Shown here piece after piece: positions 1 to 10,699 of a DNA stretch of 64,000 nucleotides. Position 1 is the first letter of the stretch. Each line of letters starts with the position of its first letter. Under the pieces are notes generated by a model. The model worked only from the letters and a program-made list of their open reading frames with translations. It was not told the origin of the DNA and made no database searches. The position numbers and the translations under genes are program-made. Origin of the DNA: Globodera rostochiensis (Eukaryota > Nematoda > Chromadorea > Rhabditida > Heteroderidae); the NCBI GenBank assembly GCA_018350325.1, contig JAEVLN010000022.1, positions 1,257,105 through 1,321,104 on the forward strand, in the 5' to 3' direction.

Positions 1-532
1 AAAGTTTTTTACTAAAAAGAAAAACATTGCGACGTTTGTCCCCTTGCCACCCACCCCCCCCCCCCTCCGCCATCTCTCATTTTCCCCATATTTAGATGCG
101 ATGCCGGTGCTTCCTCAATGACGTGTCGAATTACAAACAGAGACTTTTTCTGTTTAATTGTACCCATTGGATTGGATGTTTGTTTCGTTCTGTAACGAAA
201 AATAAAAGTAGGATCTTAGGGATGGATTTTGTTTAGTTTTTGTCTTTGCAATAGAAATCTCTGCCTCTCCTACTCATAAGGAACGCGAACGCGAAAATCA
301 CAAAAGTCTGTGACGAATTTATTATGATTAATAAACAAAAAGAAATTGACAAAGTGACAAATTTGGCAAGTGAGATGGTCTAAGCGGCAAATGAATTGCG
401 GCATGTGTTTGAATCGATCGGCGGCTGACATCGTCTTGGGCCAAACCCTTTGGGATCAATGGCCCTGGATGGAATCCCTGGACCTGAATTTTGAATAAAC
501 CGGTGTGACTTCAAACCCTTCATCTGGCCGTT
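1..532. other. Gene-free left flank and 3' flank of the ZIP gene
   Basis: No coding exon is visible here. There is a C tract at about 52-66. A plus-strand AATAAA at 201-206 could end a gene lying to the left of the window. A minus-strand AATAAA (TTTATT on the plus strand at 318-323) lies about 210 nt past the ZIP stop codon and fits as its polyadenylation signal. Confidence 0.5.
318..323 (-). terminator. Polyadenylation signal of the ZIP transporter gene
   Basis: AATAAA on the minus strand, about 210 nt downstream of the stop codon at 533-535. No closer canonical signal was seen. Confidence 0.4.
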
Positions 533-2827
533 CTATGCTTGCCCGCTGAACTGCTCGTTGACTTGGAGCGCGCATATCACACAGAAGCCGAGGACAATGG
601 CGCCAAGTTGGACGAGATTGGAGTGGTCGTTGGCCTTCAGTTGTTGTGAAATGATTAATTTTGTGACTGGCTGGCTGATCAGTGTGTTTACCCTTTCCTG
701 GGCGAGCACCTCGAAGAATGTGACGTAGATGAACGTGCCGCCTGCCAGTGCCTCAAGCACCACCGCAATGGCATCCTTCACCAACTCGTCAATGTCCATA
801 TTCTGTTGTTGTTTTTTTTGGCATTCAGGGTACTATAATAGCGATGCCAAAAGGGCAAGTTCTTACCGTGATAAGCACCCCGACCAGCGAGCCAAAGGGA
901 GTCATCAGCGCGTACACAATCACCGTCAGAATGACCATGAACTGTGAACAATGAAAGTGTATTGGCCCTGGTTGGCCAGCCAGACTGACCAGTCTTCTTG
1001 CATTTGAGCGCGTGATCTGCAAACCAACACTGAACGCCTCGATGCCCTTGTGAATAATCAACGAGACAAAGAGGGTCAGAATTCCGGTGTTGTTGTCCTG
1101 AAATTGATTTAACTCCCAGAGTTGTTTTCATGGTGAACAGAGTTCCATTCCCCTCTCCAACCAACTTGAACTCCCAAAGCGAACCCTTCCAGAACCGAGT
1201 GGAAAGACATTGCGATGGCAAATGTCAGTGATCGGAGAAATGTGGTTTCCATGTGGTCATGTCCATTTGTGCTAATGTACTTCAGTGACTCGTCGATGAC
1301 AATCCTGCTAAAGGACACAACGTTTATAGTAACGAAGAATCAGATGATATTGCCTCACGAGAAAGCATCAAATTCCCCACTTCTTAACCCCCCCCCCCAC
1401 CCCAAAGTTTAGATGGCATAGCCTCGAGAAAAAAGTGCCAAAAAATGACCCCTCCCAAAATGCCATTTCTTCTTGACCCACTCGTGCGTCAGCACGCTCA
1501 TCGAACGCTGCTTGAACGGTATGACAGAATGTGCACAGGAATCGGACTCATCACCGCCCAACGGCACTGAAGAGGAACAACTCCTGAATGTGGAGCAGCA
1601 GGGTCAGAAGTTTTAGAAGCTTTTATTGACACATTGTTGTTAACTGTTTGCCTGGTCTGTCTTTCATTTGTGCCCGCTTTCAGTCCCTTTTCTTCTCCGC
1701 CATTTGTTTTCAGGGGCTCGTTAAGGCACTCTCCGTGGCCATGCCGATGCGATTTACTGCTTGAAGAAGAAGATCAAGACTTTTTTAAAACAGGATTCAG
1801 CAGGGACCGACGGCTTATCCCACGCCCCCTGAGATTTTCGGCAATCGAAGCAAGGGCGTAGCCAGGGGGGGGGGCGAAAATTTTTTGAGAGAAAAAAACC
1901 AAAAGGGGGGACCCTTTTGTTTTTCAAAATTTATTAATTTTTGGACCAAAAATACACCACTAAGAATCGACTTTTTGGGTCGGGCCCCCTCTCCCCGAAA
2001 AAAAAAAATCCTGGCTACGCCCTTGAATCGAACGTCTCGTCTCATCAGATTATCTCGAATGGTCCACACAATTCGCGTTATCCCGACCCGTTTCAAAACG
2101 TATATAATTGTTGGTCGAAAATGTAAATTTACCCTTCAATGTTGGCATGGGGGTGGCTGTGCCCGTCATGGCACTGTCCGTGCTTCTTGGTGGATGCAAA
2201 TACTTTTAGACAAATTTCCTCCAAAAAGTAGACAAGAAAGAATCCGCAGCAGACAAAGAATTGCGGGAAGGGAAAGTCGGTGCTCCACTGGGACTTGCTC
2301 AGGAAACGCGCGTAATTCTCACTGAAATAAATGAGCTAAAAAAGCGCCTTGGGGGAAAAATTTTATGAGACATATCGCCCGAAGGGGTTGCGAGCTGACG
2401 GATTCAAAAAAAAAATTTCAAAAATCGGAATTCCGAGCCCAACGTGCGGAAGAGTCAGCCCCATCCTCAAGCTAAACTACTGGCCCAGTAGCCAACGTCC
2501 ATTGACCAACATTTTTGTGTTCTCTTTATGAAACTGTTCTTCGCTACTCACTTGATGTGCGGGAATATGTCCAAAAAGCATGTGCTCATGAACACACCAC
2601 CGGCGAAGCAGGACAACAGCGTCAGAATGTAATCGGACCGCCTCCCCTGCCGTTCGTCTTCGTCCTTCCGCCGCGTGATCACGTGCAAAAGCTGCAGAAA
2701 ACTGAGCGTTTTTAATTGGCATTATATTTGCCATCCGTTTGGTCACTTTAATGGGGAGCAGTCCGGCCAGTGCAGTGGTGGCGAACATGGCCAATGCGAG
2801 CAGTACTTGTAGAGAGATCGTCTCCAT
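533..2827 (-). CDS. ZIP-family (SLC39) zinc transporter, multi-exon
   Basis: Members of this family move zinc or other divalent metals into the cytosol across the plasma or organelle membrane. The model starts at the ATG at 2827. The first exon encodes a hydrophobic helix ending in AGLLPIK, as in ZIP1/ZIP3 proteins. Next comes an exon ending near 2551 with LSCFAGGVFMSTCFLDIFPH, the ZIP second helix. An exon at about 2322-2140 has a third helix followed by a His-rich loop (HGQCHDGHSHPHAN), the usual metal-binding loop. Further exons are at about 1583-1467, 1307-1166 (AIAMSFHSVLEGFALG, the helix IV metal motif), 1097-990 (HKGIEAFSVGLQI, helix V), 941-867 (ALMTPFGSLVGVLI) and 802-533 (LAGGTFIYVTFFEVL, then the last helix). 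The joint between 1467 and 1307 is unresolved. The intron between the 2140 and 1583 exons carries a MITE. All key ZIP helices are present, so the gene looks intact. Confidence 0.88.
1851..2025. mobile_element. hAT-type MITE in a ZIP intron (175 bp)
   Basis: Perfect 16-bp terminal inverted repeats run CAAGGGCGTAGCCAGG at 1851-1866 and its reverse complement at 2010-2025. They are flanked by an 8-bp target duplication, AATCGAAG at 1843-1850 and AATCGAAC at 2026-2033 (7 of 8 identical). An 8-bp duplication with short TIRs is typical of hAT superfamily non-autonomous elements. The interior is rich in G and C homopolymers and encodes no transposase. Confidence 0.8.
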
Positions 2828-4938
2828 TTTAACCCCGTCGTTGTTCACTGTCGAAAGCCGCTTTTTACACACAAAGATTCTGGATAGCGGGAGGAATTTG
2901 AGCTCCAAATGATAAAGATACAGTAAAAATGGATAAGACAAATTTTGATACTGTATAAATAAATGGAGCCGTGTCTTTGATACTGTAAAATGATTTATAT
3001 GGAATGTTCAAATATGGAGATGGAAGCCATTCCCTCCGGCACATTTGGAAAAAGCTCCGGAACTTGATTTTAAAACTTACAGAAAAATAATGGAAAATGT
3101 CTCAAAAGTGAACAATTTTTATAAGACACTTTTTATATGCGACGAGTCCACCCAATAAAATTGTTGAGCAACCCGATAACATGGACAAAAAATATGAAAT
3201 GTTTGTTTTAACTGTTGAGAGATGGAATTGGAGGCAATTTCTTCTTCTTCTTTATGTTTGTTTTATTTAACTCATTCGTTGTTAATGCTCAACATAATAA
3301 CGAATACGACGACTTGTCAAATCATTTCCAATAAATTGTGCAAATGCACAAAAAAAAGGAACAAATTATGAAGGGGGGTTGACCAATTAATTGGAAAGGT
3401 TAGCAAACAATCCGCAAAGTCGGACCAGAGGGTCAGCAATGACATGATCACTTTTGGAGATCAGATCATTGCGTGAACGGCCATATTTAGACGACATTTT
3501 AAAATTCTATGCACATACATAACACCTCATCAACCCAAAACATTGAGTTGTGCAATTAAAAAAAAACAAATTTAAAAAATACTAATTAGGTATGTTTGTT
3601 TGTGGTGGGAAATTCGAGACCTCCGCGAATTGTAACGGGATGAACATTGAGTTGTGCAATTAAAAAAACAAAAAATACTAATTATGTTTGTTTGTAGTGG
3701 GAACTTTGGGCGGTGGGGCGAGACCTCCGAGAATTGTAACGGGAGGATCGATAGGTGATGATGGGATAGAGGGGAAGGCGGACGATTTCCGGAGGATATG
3801 TGACGTTGATAAAATATTATGTGCTGTGTGTGTGAGACACAATGGCTAGGAAATTGGTCGGGGGAATACGAAAAGGCAATGTTTATGGGGGGGGGGGGGG
3901 AGCAATGAATTCAGAAATAGCGAAGCGATCGAGATCATAAAATGCAAAACGGAGGGCACAATTTGAACTTAAACGATTGGGATGGATGGCGAACAACAAA
4001 TTCTCCGATCAAATTAAATTCGGAGGAAATTAGGACACGCATTTCTTGTCAGAGCAACAAATTGTCACTTTTCTCCCCCCCCTCTCACTCAAATAAAAAT
4101 TCTAAATCCGAGTTGAAAAACATTTTTGGCTTTTACAAAATTTTTTCAAAACGCTAATTTCAAAAAATTGTGATTACATATCCGTCCGATAATGATCAGA
4201 GATATCCGGATGGACCAGATAAATGTGTTTATCCGACGTCTTGTGCAATCCAAATTTGAACATTTGCTTGAAATGGATGCACAATGTGTGAATTCTCGCC
4301 GTTCTATTTCCTTCCCGCGTCGCATCAATCGATGGTCGCGGTTGTGAAGCTGTCCATTCCTTCCTTATCAATTTGTACGCCTTTCGCATTCGACCAACAA
4401 ATTGATGTGAGGCGGGGGATAAATACGCGCTGATAAAGGCAAGACACTCGCACCCCGGCCGACCAAATGAAATTTTTTATTGGTCAGTAACTCATCAACT
4501 GATTAGACTGATCATCGTGCTCATCATGTTCAGCTGCTTAAGCAGAGAGAAAATTTAAAAGTGTTGACTCTATCGATTCAATGAAGGATTGCTTAAAAGT
4601 ATCTCAGAAACGCCTTTTTGTCAACCAAATCGTCAGCTTTACCGTTTTGGGTTTAGATTGTTTGTTTACACAATTAACGACGCAAAAAAATGCGTTAATA
4701 TTTGATTTGATTTTTTTTTCAAAATAATGACTTTATTTTTTTGTTGTAATTTTTGCTTTTTGAATGGAGAAGAGCAAAGCGAATGAACGGTGTGTGATCG
4801 GTGTGGGCAAATGCAAGCATTTATATACAAAATTTGAAAAGAAAAAACCGAAATTTTTTTTTTTTGATTTTTTTTATGGTTCAAAATGCAATTTACGCCT
4901 ATAAAAGAGCCGTTAATGCTCAACAATATCCCGCGCAA
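2828..4938. other. Intergenic region between ZIP and the surface-protein gene
   Basis: No convincing exon is visible on either strand. The region is AT-rich. It holds an imperfect tandem duplication at 3541-3744 and a G tract at about 3888-3901. Short open frames around 4146-4389 have no splice or homology support. It probably contains promoters for the divergent ZIP (-) and surface-protein (+) genes. Confidence 0.5.
3541..3744. repeat. Two-copy imperfect tandem duplication, about 104-bp unit
   Basis: The block starting CATTGAGTTGTGCAATTAA at 3541 and ending GAATTGTAACGGGA at 3640 recurs from 3645 to 3744, with small indels and an extra G-rich insertion in the second copy. Confidence 0.75.
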
Positions 4939-6316
4939 ATGGCATTTTTCTCACTTCACCAAACTTCGTGTTGTTCGTTTGCGACTTCGCTGTTTATTGT
5001 CGCCGTTCTCAGCGGCTGTTGCCACTGCGACGAGTTGGAGGAGTTGGCGCTGGAGGGCTACGCTTGTGCAAAAGTGGGCGCTGAGGGATTGCCAAATGGC
5101 TTCTCTCTCACCAAAGATGATCAACTGTAAGTTGTCGTCGTCCATTTATGCTTATGGATTAATGACCCCAATTTTTTTCAGTAAGATCGATATGTCTGAA
5201 TCGCCCAATGGTAAATCGCTCTCGTGTCTTCTGCTTAACGCAAAGGATGAGACGGTCATCATATCGGTCGCCGCCGTAAACCAACCGGAATGCAAAAAGT
5301 TCTACAAAAGCATTTCACTTACAACAAACGGTGGTCCATGTCATCGCGCAGCCGAAGATGTGCGTGTTTTTAATGCTTACTTCTAATTTGAAGCATTTTA
5401 ATGCTTAATTCTAGTTTGAAGCATTTTAATGTGCATTTTTAATGCTTAATTCTAATTTGAAGCATTTTAATGTGCATTTTTAATGCTTAATTCTAATTTG
5501 AAGCATTTTAATGCTTAATTCTAATTTGAAGCATTTTAATGCTTAATTCTAATTTGAAGCATTTTAATGCTTAATTCTAATTTGAAGCTTTTTAATGCTT
5601 AATTCTAATTTGAAGCATTTTAATGTGCATTTTTAATGCTTAATTCTAATTTGAAACACTTAATGTGTGTTTATTCAGAACAATGATGATCAGCAGGCTA
5701 GCTTCAGTTGCATGTTTCCTGGTGGCCGAGTTAAGGACTTGCCGGACGCCCATCACATCAATATCTCTTCAGTGAAAACCGACTCTAAATTTGAATGCAC
5801 ATGGGAAGCGACCATCGTGAGTGTGTCTTGTTGTGTTTACTATTCGCGCAAAATTTGGTGATTCAATTTCAGGACGGTGTCCGTGTTTTGCAGAACATTT
5901 CAAGTGCTGATGCCGACAAGTTGGAGAAGTGTTGGGATGGTTTGCACTGGTCTTGGCTGCTTGTGATTGTCGTGGGGTTGGTTGAATTCGCAATTTTTGT
6001 CGTCCCGACTTTCTCAATTCTTTTTCCCATTTTCAGTTCACTGTTCGGTGTAGTCGTCATTATTGGTGTTGCTGTGCTGGTGTATTGTCGTCAACAGCGA
6101 CGGACACAACGGACGTTTCAAGTTTTTGATGGGCCAAATGGAATACTTTTTGTTGTGAAGAAGCCGTACACTCTTGCGCACTTGGAGCGAAAAAGATCAT
6201 CGAATATCAAAAGCACTGATCACGGCCTTGAGTCTGAAGTGGCGTCGAAAATCATCTTCAGGCCATGTGGACCAAAAACCGTGGAACCGCAATCGAAACC
6301 GCCATCAGTAGCATGA
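4939..6316 (+). CDS. Predicted signal-peptide, single-pass membrane protein of unknown function
   Basis: Not recognised by family. The four-exon model is 4939-5126, 5182-5359, 5679-5816 and 5873-6316. All junctions have GT/AG and matching phases. The start at 4939 was chosen because it begins a clean signal peptide (MAFFSLHQTSCCSF, then a hydrophobic core ending at VLSGCCHC). Starting at the upstream in-frame ATG (4801) would bury it. The ectodomain is about 150 residues, with cysteines in exons 1-3 (for example LSCLLL, PECKKF, GGPCHR, SFSCMF, FECTWE) and an NISS N-glycosylation sequon. A strongly hydrophobic stretch in exon 4 is followed by YCRQQRRTQRTF, a basic stop-transfer. A cytoplasmic tail of about 85 residues ends in PPSVA. 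The hydrophobic part is unusually long; about 59 nt ending in TTTTCAG at about 6037 may be a further intron, which would leave a normal single helix. Confidence 0.6.
5384..5655. repeat. AT-rich intronic minisatellite, about 28-bp unit
   Basis: The motif GCATTTTAATGCTTAATTCT followed by AATTTGAA repeats about eight times inside the second intron of the surface-protein gene. Some units are extended by an inserted TGTGCATTTT segment. Confidence 0.85.
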
Positions 6317-6519
6317 CGATGGGATATTGTAAAATATTAAAGTCGATATTATGTGTATTTGATTGTGATTGTACCATATCTATTACGTTTTTTGCTATGT
6401 ATTGTATGCATTTTACCACAAAAAAGGACTTGCTGAAATGAATCTTTATTTTTAGTGCCAATGCCGTTGGCCCGGCTTACATATCAATACCCAAAAATAA
6501 TGACAATGAATGGCTTCTA

Positions 6520-6525
6520 AATAAA
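6520..6525 (+). terminator. Polyadenylation signal of the surface-protein gene
   Basis: Plus-strand AATAAA about 200 nt after the stop at 6316. Confidence 0.4.
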
Positions 6526-7475
6526 ACTGCTTGCATCAGTAAATTTCAATTTCTCTTTATGTGTTGTGTGTTGGACTGCCCGAAATCCGACCACAACGCC
6601 CCCTCCCCCCCCCCCCCCCCCCACAAATTTGCATAATGCACAGGAAAGGGTGGGGGTGGGGGGGGGCTTTGAATAGTGTTTTGTGTTGGATGGGGGGGGG
6701 GAGGGGTGACGATTTTCTCGGTGAATGAATGGTGTGAAAAGGAAAATGAGCGGAAAGAAAGATGGAGCGACGGGGCGCGCGGGGATTGTGTGATTTGGGG
6801 GGGGGGGGGGGGAAGGCGCGCGATTCGTCCGTCGGGCGGACGATCGCGCAATGCGTTGGCTGAGGCGGCGAATGGGACGGATTTGACTGGAGGCGGACGG
6901 ATTAAATTCCAAATTTGGAGTGTTTGCACCGGCGGGCAATTGGGTGGATCATCATCAGCCAGCCAATGTGCGCGGAGAGGTCAATTCGCTTAAATTCCAC
7001 TCAATCGCCGGCGGATGGAAAGCGCCAATTGGAACACAAAAAAAAGGCCATTGTTATGGACAATTTTTTGCAGCTGCATCAAAATTTTAATTTTAAAAAC
7101 AGCAAAACGAAAAAGCACCGGATCGGATTGGGGTGAAAGCCGTTGCTATTTTTTGTGTATAATCTTGAACAATAATTTTGACATTTCAATTCTTTTCCCT
7201 TTTTTCTTCTCTTCTTTTGAGGGGCCCGTACATTTCCTTCCCCCCCCCCCCCCTCCCCTCCGCCCATTTTGCTTTTCCGTCGTCCGTCTTCCCCCCCCCC
7301 ACCCCCGCCTCGTTTTAAAGCCTTCGAGGTCGGGAAGTTACCTAAAAAATAGGGGACGCCAACCTGTGCGAGCCAAAGGCGCCGCTATACGGACCAAAAA
7401 ACCCCCCGTAAACCTGAAATAATCCTATCGATTGACTCATAAAATGTGGCCGCTAAGTGCCCGTAAAATTCGTAT

Positions 7476-7720
7476 TGGTGCTGCACGAGACCAAAAATTT
7501 GCCGATACTCGAGCCCTAAAAAGGTCGAGACTTTTCTCGAGTCGAGACTCTCAAGACCGAGCCCCAAAAAGGTCGAGACTTTTCTCGAGTCGAGACTCTC
7601 GAGACTGAGCCCTAAAAAGGTCGAGACTTTTCTCGAGTCGAGACTCTCGAGACCGAGCCCCAAAAAGGTCGAGACTTTTCTCGAGTCGAGACTCGAGACC
7701 GAGACTCTCGTGCAGCACTA
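7476..7720. mobile_element. hAT-type MITE, family A copy 1 (245 bp) with internal tandem repeats
   Basis: The ends are TGGTGCTGCACGAGA (left) and TCTCGTGCAGCACTA (right), inverted repeats matching at 14 of 15 positions. The target duplication is ATTCGTAT (7468-7475) and ATCCGTAT (7721-7728), 7 of 8 identical. The interior is about four copies of a roughly 50-bp unit rich in TCGAGACTTTTCTCGAGTCG. It belongs to the same family as 14476-14582, which lacks the amplified core. Confidence 0.8.
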
Positions 7721-8236
7721 ATCCGTATATGGGCCGGCCCATTTTGAATTGAGTTTTTTTACTGGATGATTTGACGTCTCGAAGTGTATTTGAAATTGTT
7801 TTCCATGCATCGATAACCGCACATTGCCCACCTCTCGTGAATGATTCACCCCCCCCCCCCCCCCCCCCTCTCAGTCCTCTTCACACATTTCCCCCCATTT
7901 CTCTCCTCTCTTTCCCGACACAAATGCCGATAAAAAAACTATTTGCTGGTCGATTGAATGAATGAACCGATGCAACCATTTAGGGCACATTTTTGCCGAT
8001 TTGGAAGATTTGTTGTCTTTGGCATCAATGCCCCCCCCCCCTCCGGCGACATGCAAAAGCACTTCCAAATGCTCTCTTCGCGCTTAACTGCCAATTAATA
8101 TTTTAATCCTGCCCCCACCATTTTGCACTTTCCGCTACAAATTTTGTGTCCAGCAGTGGCGAATGAATAATGTTTGTCTTCTTCCGTCATAAAGGCGATT
8201 AATGGTCTCTATGCTGAGGTCGCCTCCTTTCTATTC

Positions 8237-8278
8237 ATCCTCTTCCTCTTCCTCTTCCACTTCCTCTTCCTCTTCCAT
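8237..8278. repeat. TTCCTC microsatellite
   Basis: Tandem (TTCCTC)n with a single interruption, in noncoding DNA. Confidence 0.85.
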
Positions 8279-10699
8279 TTTTATATTTCTTCAACGCCGT
8301 CCCCTCGTCTCATTCTTCCATTTTTGTCGTCCTTCTTCTCTTCGTTGCGTTTTCATTCTTCCTCTTCCCATTTTCATCCCCTCCCATCCCCGCACATTTT
8401 GTCTCCCCCCCGCCCCGCCCCCGTCCCCCGCCCCCCGTCCGTCCAGTTTCTTCCCCGTCCATTCCGCTTCTTTACGCCCATTAACACCTTTCACCCCCCT
8501 CACCCCCCCCCCCCCCCCTCCCCCTCCCCTCCCCCTCCCCCCCCCCCATTTCCTCCCATCTTTTGCCCGTCGTCCACCCAAAATGCCTTTTCAAAAACGC
8601 TGGTGGTCACAAACCCCCTGCGGGGGAAAGTAAGCGCGCCAATTAAGGGGGAAAGGATGACAGCGACGGGACGAGCAATTCCTCCCCCAACAGCCCCTCA
8701 GGGCATCTCACCTAAAAGCATTCTTCAACCTTTTACACAATCGCAAATCCCCTCCATCCGCTCACCCAATTAACACCTTTACATCCATCTCCCAAAGAGT
8801 ACAGAGTACACAAGTCCAATGCACAAATGGAAAGCACGCCGCAGGGAGTATCCGGACTGAAAACGGAATCCGGATGCCAAAAAGGTTCCGGAAAATCACG
8901 AAATGCGTGCGGCATTTCCTGTGGACCTTGGTTCATCAGCACACTGAATGTGCGTGTCCAAAACACTTCACATTCCGACCCGACCTTGTCCCCAACGTTT
9001 TCCCCCCCCCCGACCTCCCCGAACTTGTTGATCGTTGATCACCCCCCCCCCCTCCCCGTCGGGACCACTTATTTGTTCAAGTGCCCTTAACGCAATTTTG
9101 TTTGGGTGCATGTTCTCGTCTCCATGCGCGCGTTTGAGTCGGCCACAAAATTTTGCAAATGTCAATAATGTTTGTTTACCTCTCCCCGTCAAGATTTTCT
9201 TCCATGGCCATTTCATTTTGCCAACAAATCGTCGTGCCCACCTGCCACCAACTTTTAATTAATCATGTTTTAATTAGAGCCGAGACTTTAGTTTTAATGC
9301 CAAAAAAAACGAAACGCTTCAAAGAGGTCAGTCATCGCGCGCTCGAGGCGTTTTTGTTAGTGTCCAAAGTGACAGCCGTGTCCGACCGATATTTCATTTG
9401 CAAAAATGGTTGTTATCCCCCCGCTGCGTTTTGTGTTGTGCGTCGTAATTCCAATTTGCACCCTCTTCAAGGTCATTTCCCCCCCCCCCCCCTAACGACA
9501 GGAATTTGGAGACAAAACTGAACTGCTGAAATCTCATAGTCAGGGAAGGGGCAGTGAGAATGGGCGGATGAAGATTGGATGGGATGACGGGGATGGAAAA
9601 TGGATTAGTGGGGGGGGGGGTGGATCAGGATGAAGTTGGGGATGCTTCCTGCTGACCCCCGACATTTTGAGCCTCACTCCCCGACCCCCCGAAAACCCCC
9701 CGACGTATAGCTCCCGACGCCGAAAAACCCCGACACCAATCCCTGACATATTTGGATCTCACCCCCGGCTGATGTCCCCGAAGAATCGCGTCCCCCGAAG
9801 GGTTAGGGAGGATGAACACTGGATATGAATGCGAATGGAGAAAGGATGGGGAGGATGACGTGGAGGGATGGATACGTTTGCCCCAACCATATTCTCCCAA
9901 TCAGCTGATGCCTTTCACGGGAATGTGTTGAAAGCCGCCGCGTCAAATTCTCCGCCCAAACCGCCAATTCCCCCCCCCCCCCCCCGGGGGCTTTTCCTTT
10001 GGTGTTTTCGTTTCCCCCCCCCCCTCACTCATCTCAATTTTTCCGCTCGCCCGATTATTTAGGCAGCTCCGTTCAGCTGAAAGCTTTTGTCCCCCGTTTT
10101 CGCATTTTCTCCCACGCTATGCCCCCCCCCCAGGACATTCATTCTTTCCCCCCCCCGGGCATTCATTCCTCTCCCCCCCCCCCCGGGCATTCATCCCCCC
10201 CCCGGCATTCATTCCCCCCTCCCCCACCAAATTGCGATTCTTCCCATCTTAGCTTCGCGCTTTTAACCGCTTTCCGTACGGAGAGTCTAAAGGTTCAGCG
10301 CCATCAAAATAAAAGGTCTTTCTTTTCAGTCCACAATCTCCGAAATGCTCCCATTTTCATTCACGTCATCGGCTTCATCTTCAGCCCAATCATCATCGTC
10401 TCCATCATCGTCATCTTTACCCCGCCGATCATCATCAGCATCCCCCACGGCGTCATCATCAAAATGCTCATTACCATTCACGCAATCTCCATTCCGATCA
10501 GCAGCATCATCGGCAGCATCGCTTCATCTCTTCCTCCCACTGTTTCTGCTCCCACTTTTGCTTCCCCCAATTGGTGCCCTTCTCCCGAGGAGTTCATGTC
10601 GGGCACATTTGCTAAACGGGGAGGCACACACATCGGAAGCTGTTCTTCCGATCAGAAGGTTCCGGAAGCCGGACATTGATCACTTTCCTTCCCTTCGTC

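Larger units (their letters stand above)
6526..10699. other. Low-complexity, homopolymer-rich region without a supportable gene
   Basis: The long open frames here come from poly-C and poly-G tracts and CT-rich repeats and encode proline, glycine or serine strings. Tracts of 10 or more C or G occur at roughly 6606, 6790, 7240, 7292, 7850, 8030, 8505, 9041, 9480 and 9970. It holds one MITE (7476-7720) and a TTCCTC microsatellite. The right part (about 10,340-10,700) might hold the undetermined first exon of the LamG gene; one frame contains a leucine-rich signal-like stretch. Confidence 0.45.

Noticed and set aside
4146..4389. Minus-strand 60-71 codon frames
   Set aside because: No splice sites, signal peptide or family motif; insufficient to call a gene.
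8174..8773. Long Pro/Ser-rich open frames
   Set aside because: They are translations of CT-rich microsatellite and C tracts, with no start context, domain or splice support.
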